DNA of 64,000 nt from Hydrogenoanaerobacterium sp032017025 (GCF_032017025.1 NZ_DALZQO010000002.1:181767-245766); one strand, 5' to 3'; counted from the stretch's first letter, positions 42,153-51,914 are shown. The notes: generated by a model not told the origin, from the sequence alone. Numbers and translations: made by a program.

Positions 42153-43412
42153 ATGAATTCGAGAGAGCGTGTTTTGGCTACGATTAATCATCAGCAACCG
42201 GATAGAGTACCAATTGATTTAGGTGCAACCGGGCAAACAGGTATCAGTGCAAGCACATTGTACAAATTGCGTGTGGCGCTTGGGCTAGAGCAGCATCCGG
42301 TACATGTCAGCGAGATTTATCAGATGCTGGGTGAAGTTGAGGAGGACTTGCTGCAAAAGATTGGCGCGGATGTAATAGGCATCAATTCCCCTGTCGATTT
42401 ATTGGGCTGTAAAAGCACAGGGAAAAAGCCGTTTTTTATGAGTGATGGAACTCCCGTTCTGATTGGTGATAAGTTGGAGTATGAAATCTGTAAGGATGGT
42501 TCTATACATATGTATCCACAGGGTGACAGAACCGTTCCACCTTCGGCTAAAATGCCAGCAGGTGGTTTTTTCTTTGATAATATCGACCGTGTAACTGAAT
42601 TTGATGAAGATAATTTAACCCCGACAGAGGATTTCAAAGATTCCTTCAGCATCATGACGGAGGAAGACGCTAAGTTTATAGAACAAAGATCGATTCACCT
42701 GTTTGAAAACACCGAATATGGCATTATTGGTAATTTAGGTGGTGCCGGATTCGGCGATTCCGCTTTGGTGCCGGGGCCTTATGAAAAACACCCAAAGGGT
42801 ATTCGGCGCTTTGACGATTGGCTGATGGCACATTTGATTTTTCCTGATTATATTAAAGAAGTTTACGAGATGCAGACACAAGTTATGCTCAAGAACTTAG
42901 AAATCTACAGGCAAGCAGTAGGCAACCGCATTCAAATAATTTGGATTAGCGGTACTGACTTTGGTACTCAAAACGGTGCATTTTACTCGAACGAAACATT
43001 TCGTGAGTTATATAAGCCCTACTACAAACGAATTAATGACTGGGTGCACAAAAACACCGAGTGGAAAACCTTTTATCATACATGCGGCAGCGTTGTCGAT
43101 TATCTCGATGACTTTGTTGACATGGGTATGGACATTTTAAACCCTGTTCAGCTTTCAGCAAAAGACATGGATGCTTGCATGCTGAAAGAAAAATATGGAG
43201 ACAAACTTACCTTCTGGGGCGGCGGCGTTGATACACAAGCAACCCTTCCATTCGGTACGCCGGATCAAGTTTATAAACAAGTACTGGAACGGTTGGATAT
43301 TCTCTCAAAAAACGGTGGCTATGTGTTTAGTGCCATTCATAATATTGTGGCAAAAACCCCGATAGAAAATTTAATCGCAATGTTCGATGCTGTTCATCAT
43401 TTTAATGCATGA
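42153..43412 (+). CDS. URO-D superfamily methyltransferase (MtaA/MtbA-like)
   Basis: A 419-residue TIM-barrel protein of the uroporphyrinogen decarboxylase superfamily. It opens with the family signature MNSRERVLATINHQQPDRVP and has the zinc-site motif HTCGSVVDYLDDFVDMGMDI near residue 310, as in the corrinoid:thiol methyltransferases MtaA/MtbA, rather than the HemE active-site set. ATG 42153 follows GAGGG. It is monocistronic and followed by a terminator. Expected role: methyl transfer to or from a corrinoid protein during demethylation of methoxy or methylamine compounds. No corrinoid protein gene is in the window, so the partner is unknown. Confidence 0.82.
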   Translation: MNSRERVLATINHQQPDRVPIDLGATGQTGISASTLYKLRVALGLEQHPVHVSEIYQMLGEVEEDLLQKIGADVIGINSPVDLLGCKSTGKKPFFMSDGTPVLIGDKLEYEICKDGSIHMYPQGDRTVPPSAKMPAGGFFFDNIDRVTEFDEDNLTPTEDFKDSFSIMTEEDAKFIEQRSIHLFENTEYGIIGNLGGAGFGDSALVPGPYEKHPKGIRRFDDWLMAHLIFPDYIKEVYEMQTQVMLKNLEIYRQAVGNRIQIIWISGTDFGTQNGAFYSNETFRELYKPYYKRINDWVHKNTEWKTFYHTCGSVVDYLDDFVDMGMDILNPVQLSAKDMDACMLKEKYGDKLTFWGGGVDTQATLPFGTPDQVYKQVLERLDILSKNGGYVFSAIHNIVAKTPIENLIAMFDAVHHFNA

Positions 43413-43415
43413 TTG

Positions 43416-43455
43416 AAACCCTCAGCCAAGGTATTATAACCGTGGCTGAGGGTTT
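43416..43455. terminator. terminator after the URO-D gene, usable in both directions
   Basis: AAACCCTCAGCCA (43416-43428) pairs with TGGCTGAGGGTTT (43443-43455), 14-base loop, TTTT at the right end. It lies between this gene and the converging response regulator gene. Confidence 0.88.
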
Positions 43456-43500
43456 TCTAATAAGAATGCTTACATCAGAACAATGGATTATGATTGCACG

Positions 43501-45075
43501 CTATTTCAGTATTGTATAAAGATCGCGATATTCTTTGGGGCTAACCCCTACGCTGCGCTTGAAAATATTGTAAAAGGTTTGAGGGTTATTAAAGCCAAGC
43601 ATCCCCACTAAATCGGAAATACGAGTGTCATCGCGGCAGAGCAGCTCCTTGGCACGTTCAATGCGCAGCATGCGGATGTGCTCGTTAACGCTTTGCCCTG
43701 TCTCCTTTTTGAAGATCTTAGCCAAATACACCTTGTGAATATTAAATGTATCCGCAATCGTATCCAGGCTGATGTCTTTACAATAATTCTCGCTAATGTA
43801 ACTTTTTATTCGCTGTGTACGAGGGCTGTGCATTAGCTGCTCTTGTTTTTGTACGGCAGTAATTAACATGGCAAAACGCTCTAAGTACCAGGTGCACATC
43901 TTATCCACGGTTTCCAGCTGCTCCACAATGTCCATCGAGACGGTATCGGTACAAAATACGTCGCGATAAGAGATTTCGTTTGCCGAGCAGCCTTGAGTGA
44001 GCATGCCAAGCAGCACGGTGTTGATATGCTGAAGATAGTTGTACTGCTGCATGCCTTGCAAGTCTTTTTTGTAAAGAGCAGAAACTTCACGGGAAAGCAG
44101 CTCAATGTCGCTGTTTTCTAGAGCGTTTTTTACTTGTTCTATGCGCAACTCCAGTATTTCAAGCTGTGCGGCACGGGATCCGCTTTGCGCAGGATCGAAA
44201 TAAATGGTACGCCCCTTACCGAAGAAGGCGCGACTGCTCAGCGCTTGCTGTGCCTCATCAATGGCCTGACACAAGGCGATCGGCTCCTTGCTGGGGCAGC
44301 TGACGCCAACCGTTACATGGTGAAAAGAAAACTGTTCCAGAGCAACTCGAATGTCTTGAATAATATTACAGCGGCGATTAAAGAGGCTCATCCGGCTAAA
44401 GTCCTTTGCTACAAAAGCCAGTACTAAAAAAACGCTATTCTGAATTTGACAGACTTCGCCGCCGTCGAAGCCCTGCAAAATCTGCCGTATTTCGGCTTCA
44501 ATGCTTCCGGAAACATCGGTGACAAGGTGGGCTGGGTCTTCCGGTTTAATCGCACAGCAGAAAAACGACTGCCCCTGTTGTAGCAATGGCTGCAACAAAG
44601 CGGTAATTTGCGAAGGTGAAAGGTTCTCCCTTAGAGCGCGGCTTAAAAGGCTGGGCTGTGTTATGGGCAAAACCGGCAGCTGAGATGTAGGCTTTGGTTT
44701 TGCCCCGGAAGAGGGAATGCGCAGCAGAATGTCCAGCAGGTCGGACGAGGTGAGGGCATCCTTGATCAGATAATCCAACACACCAAGCTGAATTGCCTCA
44801 CGGGCATAGAAAAAGCTTTCGTGACAACTGAGAATGACGATGTCCTGCGTTGGGGAAATAAGGCGGATTTTTCGAATTAACTCAAGCCCATCCATTACCG
44901 GCATTTGTATGTCGGTGATAATGAGGTCAGGGCGGTGTTGCTCATAAATAGAGAACGCTTCCGCACCGTTGCGGGCTTCTAGGGGTGCAAGAAAGCCTGC
45001 TTCGGTCCAATCCAATGTCATTTTCAGCAGCTCCCGAGCGGGGCGCTCGTCGTCTACAATCAACACGGTTTTCAT
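43501..45075 (-). CDS. response regulator, CheY-AraC (YesN-like, long form)
   Basis: A 524-residue regulator. Receiver: acidic pair IVDDERPAR, phospho-Asp in LIITDIQMPVMDG near residue 55, lysine in YLIKDALTSSDL. A 250-residue middle region of the kind found in long YesN proteins follows. The last 100 residues are an AraC double HTH (LDTIADTFNIHKVYLAKIF and NPQTFYNIFKRSVG). AAGGAGG precedes the ATG. It lies 23 bases after an esterase gene and is the last gene of a kinase-esterase-regulator unit. Likely target: the RbsABC-type operon transcribed away from the kinase gene. Confidence 0.92.
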   Translation of the reverse strand: MKTVLIVDDERPARELLKMTLDWTEAGFLAPLEARNGAEAFSIYEQHRPDLIITDIQMPVMDGLELIRKIRLISPTQDIVILSCHESFFYAREAIQLGVLDYLIKDALTSSDLLDILLRIPSSGAKPKPTSQLPVLPITQPSLLSRALRENLSPSQITALLQPLLQQGQSFFCCAIKPEDPAHLVTDVSGSIEAEIRQILQGFDGGEVCQIQNSVFLVLAFVAKDFSRMSLFNRRCNIIQDIRVALEQFSFHHVTVGVSCPSKEPIALCQAIDEAQQALSSRAFFGKGRTIYFDPAQSGSRAAQLEILELRIEQVKNALENSDIELLSREVSALYKKDLQGMQQYNYLQHINTVLLGMLTQGCSANEISYRDVFCTDTVSMDIVEQLETVDKMCTWYLERFAMLITAVQKQEQLMHSPRTQRIKSYISENYCKDISLDTIADTFNIHKVYLAKIFKKETGQSVNEHIRMLRIERAKELLCRDDTRISDLVGMLGFNNPQTFYNIFKRSVGVSPKEYRDLYTILK

Positions 45076-45098
45076 AGCAAAGCCTCCTTTTTGTTTTA

Positions 45099-45887
45099 TT
45101 ATAGATATTTCTCGCTGAATTGTTTTTTAGGGGTGGAGTCTGGAGAAAACCATAGGTTTAAAACGCGGTTCAGCTGTGTATCCCAAAAGTCCCAGTCGTG
45201 TGCACCAGGAGAAGTTTCAAAACAGCAGGGGATTTGCCGTGCATTCAGCCACAGCTGAAATTCTATATTTTGCGGATAGAGAAAATCTTCTGTTCCAATG
45301 ATAATATGCGGGGCGGGCAGACTATCGGGGAAATGAGCGGCAAAGGTGCGCAGGTCAAACTCTGCGGGATAAGGGGTACCGTCGGGGGCCAGCCCGGCAA
45401 GATCGAAATACATGCCGCCTTCGCCCAATACTGCCGCGGTTTCATCTACCGAAATTACGGGGGAAAAGGCGGCGCAGCCAGCGTAGCGGCTCGGATTTGC
45501 ATAATAGCACTTTAACGCGCCATACCCGCCCATAGAGTTACCGGCAATATAAGTGTGGGAAGGGTCGTTTTCCAGACGAAACAGCCCGGCAATAATTTTG
45601 GGAAGCTCCTGCGAGACATAGGAAAAATAACGCGATCCATGAGGAACATCACAATAAAAACTGCGGTGCCCCTCCGGCATAATAACCGCAAGGTTATGAG
45701 CTTGGGCGTATCGGCAAACCGAGGTGCCTAAAAGCCATCCGGTATAACCGTCGGTTAAACCGTGCAGCAGGTAGAGCACCCGTTTGGGGGCTTGGGTAAG
45801 GGTATTATACCCATCGGGTAGAAAAACAGCGAGGTTGGTTTGCATGCCGAGGCATTCGGAACGTACAGAGCCTTGAAACAGAGCCAT
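45099..45887 (-). CDS. alpha/beta-hydrolase esterase (EstA / esterase-D-like)
   Basis: A 262-residue cytoplasmic serine esterase. Oxyanion-side motif YLLHGLTDGYTGW near residue 40, nucleophile serine in AGNSMGGYGAL near 122 (GxSxG), acid in GTEDFLYPQN near 210 and catalytic histidine in GAHDWDFW near 235. This is the tributyrin/S-formylglutathione esterase type, often acting on acetylated sugars. ATG 45887 has GGAGGATC upstream; the longer open frame is not supported. Unusually, it sits between the kinase (112 bases before) and the regulator (23 bases after). It may deacylate the sugar brought in by the importer this system controls. Confidence 0.88.
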   Translation of the reverse strand: MALFQGSVRSECLGMQTNLAVFLPDGYNTLTQAPKRVLYLLHGLTDGYTGWLLGTSVCRYAQAHNLAVIMPEGHRSFYCDVPHGSRYFSYVSQELPKIIAGLFRLENDPSHTYIAGNSMGGYGALKCYYANPSRYAGCAAFSPVISVDETAAVLGEGGMYFDLAGLAPDGTPYPAEFDLRTFAAHFPDSLPAPHIIIGTEDFLYPQNIEFQLWLNARQIPCCFETSPGAHDWDFWDTQLNRVLNLWFSPDSTPKKQFSEKYL

Positions 45888-45999
45888 AAAAGATCCTCCA
45901 AATATGTAATTTAATTGCCTTAATATTGATCGATGAGGGTGTGTACAACTTTTTGCTGTTTTAGAAGAAAAGATAAAAACACTTCTGCACAGATCATTA

Positions 46000-47805
46000 T
46001 TAATCGGGTGAGCAGATATCATCTGGCCCGTTAATTTTGACCGGAATGGAAAAACCAATGCTGGTACCGCGCCCCACCATGCTCTGTACCACAAGCCTGC
46101 TGCTGTCACCATAATTGAGTACAAGCCTTTCGCTCACATTTGCCAGACCAATTTGGTTGTAGCCACGGGCATTGGGTAAGATGCCATCCAGAATAAGGCA
46201 CAGCTTATCCGGCGGGATACCGGCCCCATCGTCCCATATGGTAATCCACAGGCGGTTTTCTCCGGTGCGCGCGCTCACCACAATTTTTCCGCCGCCTACA
46301 GGCACAATACCATGAAACAAAGAGTTTTCTACCAGAGGCTGCAGAATTAGCTTGGGAATCATAACGCCCCGTGCGCTTTCGGATATATCGCAGCTAAAAT
46401 CCAAATCCACGTCATAGCGTTCCAACTGGATACGGATATAGTGGTTGAGATTTTCAATCTCTTCAAGCATGGTAATCAGCATATGGTCAGTGGACATGCT
46501 GGTACGCAGCAGTGAGTTAAACGAAACGATCAATTCGGCGAGTTCTTCCGCCCCCTCGCGTTTTGCCATGTACTTCATTGTGTTGAGAGTGTTGTGAATA
46601 AAATGAGGGTTGATTTGAGATTGCAGAAGATCAAGCTGAGATTGCACCATAGCCACCTCAATCTTTTTCTTTTCCTCCTGTTCGGTAGCTACAACTTCGG
46701 TAAGATGGCGCAAAGAACGTACCATCGAGTTAAAGCCGTTTATCAGGCCGCTGATTTCGTCTATGGTACGCAGCGGTGCCACCTCGGGCAGCAATCCGTG
46801 CCCTACCTCCTCCATTGCAAAGTCAAGTGTGCGGATGGGGTTCGTGATATGATGAGAAATAGAGAAGCTGACACAAACCACCAGCACCAACACCAGTACC
46901 GCGACAATGAAAATAATCGTGTAGAGCCCCGCGATAGGGGACAAAATGGAGTGATAATCCATCAATCCCACGATGCGCCAATTGGGATAGTTTGTAAGGC
47001 TGCAGCCGTAAATGGCATAGGGGCGTCCCTCCAGATAAACGACCTCACCTTGAACGTACTCCGTGCGGAGAACGTCCAGGTCTTCTACCAATGGGGGCTG
47101 GGTTTGTAAGATAATACTGTTGTTTTCATCCAGTACATAAGTATGCGCAAACGTATTGGAAAACAGCGTTTCGAGTTCATTGAAGATACTGTATTTGGTG
47201 AGATTAATCGCGATATAGCCAAGATCTTCGTAGCTCTCTCCGTCGTAATAGCGCCCAAAATAGGTGATGGTATTGCGGTCGCTGTACTGTGCATTTTTGA
47301 TCTGCATGGGAAAGGTGCAGGGCGCAGAAAAACGCCCGGTTAACTGGGATAAAAGGAAGCGTTCAAACTCGGGGTTGTTATCAATAATCTGGTTGTAGGG
47401 GGGAGCAGCATAAATTGGGTCAAGAATGCGTCTGTCGGATGAAATCGCCACAATAGAACGCACATTGGCAGTGCGCTGTCCAGTGCGATTCAGTTCGTTT
47501 TTGAAAGAGATTAGATCGGTAAGGTTATCTTCTTCCGCTCCATTGTGCTGTCCACGCATATAAGCCTGCAATGTTTGGTTGTTGATTAACGAAAAATGCA
47601 GGGAACGTATTTCCGACAGGGTATGATCCAATGTAGTAGAGGCAAGACCGAGCTTTTGCCCCACAACCATGTTCATTTCAGCAGATAGCTTATTTGAAAA
47701 CAGATGGGTGATTACGAGTATCAGAACTGCAAAAGCTGCAATGAATACAACGGAGAAATAGAATGTGATACGTACACTTAGGCGGCGGATGGATAGCTTT
47801 TTCAT
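46000..47805 (-). CDS. sensor histidine kinase (YesM-like)
   Basis: A 601-residue membrane kinase. Transmembrane helix at about 14-35, an extracellular dCache-like sensor to about 280, second helix near 285-310, HAMP (NPIRTLDFAMEEVGHG), HK_5 phospho-His in QSQINPHFIHNTLNTMK near 400, N-box ENSLFHGIVPVGGG near 490 and G-box WDDGAGIPPD. ATG 47805 with AAAGGA upstream is preferred; a GTG seven codons earlier is possible. It forms a unit with the esterase and the response regulator downstream, and is divergent from the RbsABC-type importer. Confidence 0.9.
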   Translation of the reverse strand: MKKLSIRRLSVRITFYFSVVFIAAFAVLILVITHLFSNKLSAEMNMVVGQKLGLASTTLDHTLSEIRSLHFSLINNQTLQAYMRGQHNGAEEDNLTDLISFKNELNRTGQRTANVRSIVAISSDRRILDPIYAAPPYNQIIDNNPEFERFLLSQLTGRFSAPCTFPMQIKNAQYSDRNTITYFGRYYDGESYEDLGYIAINLTKYSIFNELETLFSNTFAHTYVLDENNSIILQTQPPLVEDLDVLRTEYVQGEVVYLEGRPYAIYGCSLTNYPNWRIVGLMDYHSILSPIAGLYTIIFIVAVLVLVLVVCVSFSISHHITNPIRTLDFAMEEVGHGLLPEVAPLRTIDEISGLINGFNSMVRSLRHLTEVVATEQEEKKKIEVAMVQSQLDLLQSQINPHFIHNTLNTMKYMAKREGAEELAELIVSFNSLLRTSMSTDHMLITMLEEIENLNHYIRIQLERYDVDLDFSCDISESARGVMIPKLILQPLVENSLFHGIVPVGGGKIVVSARTGENRLWITIWDDGAGIPPDKLCLILDGILPNARGYNQIGLANVSERLVLNYGDSSRLVVQSMVGRGTSIGFSIPVKINGPDDICSPD

Positions 47806-48218
47806 AGAAAGTCCGATTCCTTTCACTATGCTGAGGGCACAAAAAGTTTAAGAAATAAGCCCTTAACAGCACAGTGAAAAAATTGGTAAGGGCTTTTTTA
47901 TAAATTTAGGGCGGGGATAGGTGTAGTGAACAAATCACGTTATCCGCCTAATTGTTTTTATGATAGCACAAAGTATATCAGGAAACAAATGGGCGAATTT
48001 TTAAAACAAAGGCTTAAAATTCGCTTGCAAAGCGGGTTGAAGAAGCCAAATAGGCAAAATAACCAAAAATATATAGTTTTTTTTGTTTTGGGATAATAAT
48101 TTTGATAAAAGTTAATAAGTTTGATAGTTTTTCGCTGCTGACTATGTTAATCTGGGAAACGTTGGGAAGCGGCCAATGAAGTGGCCCTTTCACAAAATGA
48201 ATCCTGGGGGTGGATAAT
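47806..48218. other. divergent region between sensor kinase and RbsABC-type operon
   Basis: 413 non-coding bases. Contents: the hairpin at 47857-47898, direct repeats TTTGATA at 48101-48107 and 48120-48126 (19 bases apart, a form used by AraC-type regulators), and a small GGCCA/TGGCC stem near 48171-48185 ahead of the RbsA start. No coding frame is supported. Confidence 0.55.
47857..47898 (+). terminator. terminator-like hairpin oriented toward the RbsABC operon with no gene before it
   Basis: AAGCCCTTA (47857-47865) pairs with TAAGGGCTT (47887-47895), T-run to 47898. In plus orientation no gene precedes it. In minus orientation it lies in the leader of the kinase mRNA and could act as an attenuator or insulator. 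Confidence 0.5.
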
Positions 48219-49727
48219 GTGAGCAGTTCATTGGAGTTCAGAGGAATAACAAAAGCGTTCCCGGGCGTATTGGCGCTGGACCATGTCAGTTTTAAGGCAA
48301 ATGGCGGCGAGGTTGTTGCGTTGGTAGGCGAAAACGGCGCGGGAAAAAGTACACTTCTTAAGGTGCTCAACGGCGACTATCAGCCGGACGAGGGTCAATA
48401 TCTGATTGATGGAGAGGAGCGACACTTTAAGGTGCCGCAGGAGGCAATTGCCGCCGGAGTCTCAATCATCTATCAGGAACGCCAGATTATTCCGTATTTG
48501 AGTGTAGCGGAGAATATTTTCATGGAGGAAATACCGGTGGGGAATGCTCGCCTCATTGATTATAAAACGCTCAATGCCAAAGCACAGGCGGTAATTGACG
48601 AATTTAAACTGCCGATTCATGCTACTGAGCGGGTTAAAGATCTCTCGGTGGCATACCAGCAGATGGTTGAAATAATGAAGGCGTATCGTCGCAATCCAAA
48701 GATTATTGCTTTTGACGAACCGACAGCCAGCCTTTCCGATGCTGAAATAGAGACACTGTTTCAAATTATCGATAGCTTAAAGCAAAAAGGCATTATTATT
48801 TTGTATGTATCCCACCGCATGAAAGAAATTTTTCAAATTACAGATCAGGTAGTGATTTTGAAAGACGGAAAGTTTGTCGAGCAGATTGCGACCAAGGAAA
48901 CGGATGAGCTGGAAATCGTCAAAAAAATGGTTGGCCGCAACCTAGGGGACATCTTTCTTTCGCTTGACCGCAACGACCACATTGGTGAAACAGTACTCGA
49001 GGTAAAAAATTTGGTGGCAGATAACGTCAAGAACGTCAGCTTTAAGCTTCACGCGGGTGAAGTGCTCGGCTTTGCGGGTTTGGTTGGTGCCGGCCGTACC
49101 GAAACTATGCGCGCCATCTTCGGCGCGGACAAACGCAAAAGCGGAGAAATTCTGATGGAGGGAAAACCGCTGGAGATTGCTTTCCCCGAAGATGCGATTC
49201 AACACGGTATAGCACTCTGCCCTGAAGATAGAAAAGACCAAGGGATTGTAGCTAGGCGCTCGATTAAGGATAACATCAGCATTGCGGTGCTGCCATCACT
49301 TGTAAAAAACGGATTCCTCGATTTTCAGCAGGAAAAACAACTGGCGCATGATGGAGTGAAAGATCTCAATGTAAAAACCCCATCCATCGAAAAGCCTATT
49401 GGCGAGCTCTCGGGCGGGAACCAGCAAAAGGTTATTTTAGCCCGCTGGCTGGCAGCCCACCCCAAGGTGCTCATTTTAGATGAACCCACCAAGGGCATTG
49501 ATGTTGGTTCAAAATCTGAAATTTATCAAATTATTTGCAACTTGGCAAAACAGGGTATCGGTATTATTGTAATATCCAGCGAACTGCCCGAGGTAATGGG
49601 CATATGCGACCGGCTGATTGTAATGTGCCAGGGGCGTATAACCGGTGAGCTAATGCGGGAAGAAGCAACCGACAAAAAGGTTCTGATGCTTGCAATGGCA
49701 GATATGTTGGGAGGTAAAGCGGAATGA
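48219..49727 (+). CDS. sugar ABC transporter ATPase (RbsA/MglA type, two NBDs)
   Basis: A 502-residue duplicated ATPase of the CUT2 class. First half: Walker A GENGAGKSTLLKVLNG near residue 35 and Walker B IIAFDEPTASLS. Second half: the characteristic altered Walker A GLVGAGRTETMRAIFG near 285, signature LSGGNQQKVILARWL near 390 and LILDEPTKGIDVG. The GTG at 48219 is favoured by GGGGGTGG five bases upstream; another GTG lies three codons earlier. It ends in an ATGA overlap with the permease gene. It energises uptake of a monosaccharide or similar small polyol. Confidence 0.93.
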   Translation: MSSSLEFRGITKAFPGVLALDHVSFKANGGEVVALVGENGAGKSTLLKVLNGDYQPDEGQYLIDGEERHFKVPQEAIAAGVSIIYQERQIIPYLSVAENIFMEEIPVGNARLIDYKTLNAKAQAVIDEFKLPIHATERVKDLSVAYQQMVEIMKAYRRNPKIIAFDEPTASLSDAEIETLFQIIDSLKQKGIIILYVSHRMKEIFQITDQVVILKDGKFVEQIATKETDELEIVKKMVGRNLGDIFLSLDRNDHIGETVLEVKNLVADNVKNVSFKLHAGEVLGFAGLVGAGRTETMRAIFGADKRKSGEILMEGKPLEIAFPEDAIQHGIALCPEDRKDQGIVARRSIKDNISIAVLPSLVKNGFLDFQQEKQLAHDGVKDLNVKTPSIEKPIGELSGGNQQKVILARWLAAHPKVLILDEPTKGIDVGSKSEIYQIICNLAKQGIGIIVISSELPEVMGICDRLIVMCQGRITGELMREEATDKKVLMLAMADMLGGKAE

Positions 49728-50722
49728 GTATAGCAGTTAAAAAAAAGGCCGGAGGGGTTTCACCCTCAGCAAAACCGAGTCTTTTTAAAAGAATCATTAA
49801 ATCGGATAAAATTGGCCTGATTGTGGCCCTAATTCTCATCATCATTATTTTTTCTGTTTTAACAGGAAACAAATATTTTACACCAAGTAACATCATTAAT
49901 ATTTTAATCTCTTCTTCCATTGTCGGATTGGTGGTTATCGGCGAATGTTACCTGGTGATCACCGGGCATGTCGACCTTTCTCCGGGTTCTGTAGCAGCAT
50001 TTTCGGGTGTGCTGGTATGCTTGCTGCTGAACAAAGGGGTACCAATGTTTTTGGCAATTCCCATTGTTGTGGCAGGCGGTTTGCTGATCGGCCTTTTGAA
50101 TGCGCTGTTGGTCAACAAACTCAAGCTGGAGGCCTTTATTGCGACATTGGCATCTATGTCCATTTTTCGTGGACTGGCCTACATTATCTGTGGCGGAAAA
50201 TCGGTGTTTGTTACCGACAAGACCTTCCTGAAACTGGGTGCCGGTCGTATTCTGGGGGTACCTATCCCGGTTATCATCTTTATCATTACTTTTGTTATCT
50301 TTATGGTGCTGCTCTCTCGCACTCGTTTTGGGCGCAGCGTCTATATGGTTGGTGGAAACGCTGTAGCAGCTCGTTTAGCCGGTATCAATGCTCAGAAGGT
50401 TCGCACCAAGCTGTATATGCTTACTTCCGCGTTCGCTGCTCTGGGTGGATGCATCCAAGCCGGACGCATGAGTTCCGGACAGCCCACTTCGAGCGAAGGC
50501 CTTGAGTTTGATGCTGTAACTGCGGTTGTTTTGGGCGGTGTAGCTATGTCCGGCGGTGTTGGCACATTAGGCGGAGCACTGATTGGCCTGTTTATTATGC
50601 AGGGCTTTAATAACGGCCTTATGATGCTGAATGTTCCTTCCTTTTGGCAGACAGTATCGCGTGGCCTGCTGCTGATTGCGGCGTTGTCGTTTGATTTTAT
50701 TCGCAATCGCAAACGCAGGTAA
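49724..50722 (+). CDS. sugar ABC transporter permease (RbsC type)
   Basis: A 332-residue membrane protein with about ten helices. The family motifs CYLVITGHVDLSPGSVAAFS near residue 77 and TAVVLGGVAMSGGVGTLGG near 265 are clear. It starts inside the ATPase stop (ATGA), so the two are translated in step. It forms the homodimeric channel of the CUT2 importer. Confidence 0.93.
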   Translation: MSIAVKKKAGGVSPSAKPSLFKRIIKSDKIGLIVALILIIIIFSVLTGNKYFTPSNIINILISSSIVGLVVIGECYLVITGHVDLSPGSVAAFSGVLVCLLLNKGVPMFLAIPIVVAGGLLIGLLNALLVNKLKLEAFIATLASMSIFRGLAYIICGGKSVFVTDKTFLKLGAGRILGVPIPVIIFIITFVIFMVLLSRTRFGRSVYMVGGNAVAARLAGINAQKVRTKLYMLTSAFAALGGCIQAGRMSSGQPTSSEGLEFDAVTAVVLGGVAMSGGVGTLGGALIGLFIMQGFNNGLMMLNVPSFWQTVSRGLLLIAALSFDFIRNRKRR

Positions 50723-50791
50723 GTTTTGTTTTTCAATCGTATCCTTGGTCCGCGGCTGCGGGCTATACATAAAACAATGGAGGTATACAAC

Positions 50792-51877
50792 ATGAAAAAA
50801 GTAGTATCCATATTAATGGCGGCTGCAATACTTCTCTCTGCGACAGCTTGTGGTTCTGCACCTTCTTCAGCATCTGCACCGGCCGGGAGCTCCTCTGCCG
50901 CATCCTCTGCAGAATCTACACCCGCTGCAAGCGGCGAAGGCCCTACACTGGCATTTATTTGCAAAGACCTGTCTCAGGAGTGGTTTGTCGGAACATCCAC
51001 CGCAATGCTGGAAACCGCAAAAGAGCGTGGTGCAAAAGATGTTATTATGCTTGACTGTGCAATGAGCCCCGATAAATACATGAACGCTCTGGATACCGCA
51101 ATTTCTCAAAAGGTAGATGTTCTGATCGTCTGCCCGCCCGATCAAAAGCTCTCGCAGATTACCGTTGACCGCTGCAAAGAAGCGGGAATTAAGGTTATGG
51201 CAGATGACGATGGCCTGATCAACGAGGATGGCGTACACATTGCCCCGGCGCTGGAGCTTGATGCGTATAAAGTAGGCGAGGGCATTGGTGAATATTTGGC
51301 AAAATATGTTATGGATAACAAAATCAATGATGACTACTCCAAGGTTGGATATATCTGCATGACCATGTCTGAAGTTTCCTCTTGTGTTCCCCGTTCTGAG
51401 GGCGCTCTGGATAAGTTTAAAGCACTGACTCCCGACTTCCCCGAAAACAAGATTATTAAAGCTGACTACGACGGCACAACCGATAAGGGCTTTAACGTAG
51501 CGGCGGCAACCATTACCGCAAACCCCGACATCAAAACCTGGCTGGTAACTGCCCCGAACGATGAAGGAGCACAAGGTGCTACCCGTGCTCTTGAGCAGGC
51601 AGGGTTGGACAAAGATGCTATTGTCATTGGTGTTGGCGGCTACCTGGCAAAAGATGAGTTCAAAAAAGAATACTCCTGCTTTAAAGCAACAGCTTACATT
51701 GACCCCAAGTTGGATGGCAAGCTGGCAGCGAATGCAGCTATGGACTGGATCGAAGAGGGTAAGGTACCCTACGACGAGTTCAAGAAGGACGGCAGTGAGT
51801 TTGGTGTATATCCCTTCAGTGCAACTATGGTAGATGCCACAAACTACAAAGAAGTAATGCGTGGTGACGCTGATTAA
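50792..51877 (+). CDS. sugar ABC transporter substrate-binding lipoprotein (RbsB type, peripla_BP_4)
   Basis: A 361-residue receptor: signal peptide with lipobox SATAC (Cys about 19), Ser/Ala linker, then two Rossmann-like lobes starting with GPTLAFICKDLSQEWFVGT near residue 50. The binding cleft shows DVLIVCPPDQKLSQ and NPDIKTWLVTAPNDEGAQGA, a pattern of the L-arabinose/ribose-binding class. ATG 50792 follows GGAGG. It is last in the operon, followed by a strong terminator. Arabinose-type cargo is a guess from the motif, not established. Confidence 0.9.
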   Translation: MKKVVSILMAAAILLSATACGSAPSSASAPAGSSSAASSAESTPAASGEGPTLAFICKDLSQEWFVGTSTAMLETAKERGAKDVIMLDCAMSPDKYMNALDTAISQKVDVLIVCPPDQKLSQITVDRCKEAGIKVMADDDGLINEDGVHIAPALELDAYKVGEGIGEYLAKYVMDNKINDDYSKVGYICMTMSEVSSCVPRSEGALDKFKALTPDFPENKIIKADYDGTTDKGFNVAAATITANPDIKTWLVTAPNDEGAQGATRALEQAGLDKDAIVIGVGGYLAKDEFKKEYSCFKATAYIDPKLDGKLAANAAMDWIEEGKVPYDEFKKDGSEFGVYPFSATMVDATNYKEVMRGDAD

Positions 51878-51914
51878 GGCAGCATCAACATTCTAAGCGT
51901 ACAGAAAATCAGGC

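Noticed and set aside
42153..43412. Uroporphyrinogen decarboxylase HemE of heme synthesis
   Set aside because: The HxCG zinc-type motif and the absence of heme genes place it with the methyltransferase branch.
45888..46124. 79-residue N-terminal extension of the esterase
   Set aside because: It overlaps the 3' end of the kinase gene, and ATG 45887 has a GGAGGATC ribosome site with the canonical family N-terminus.
50867..51574. 235-residue minus-strand protein
   Set aside because: Antisense of the RbsB-type gene, no ribosome site, shadow-frame composition.
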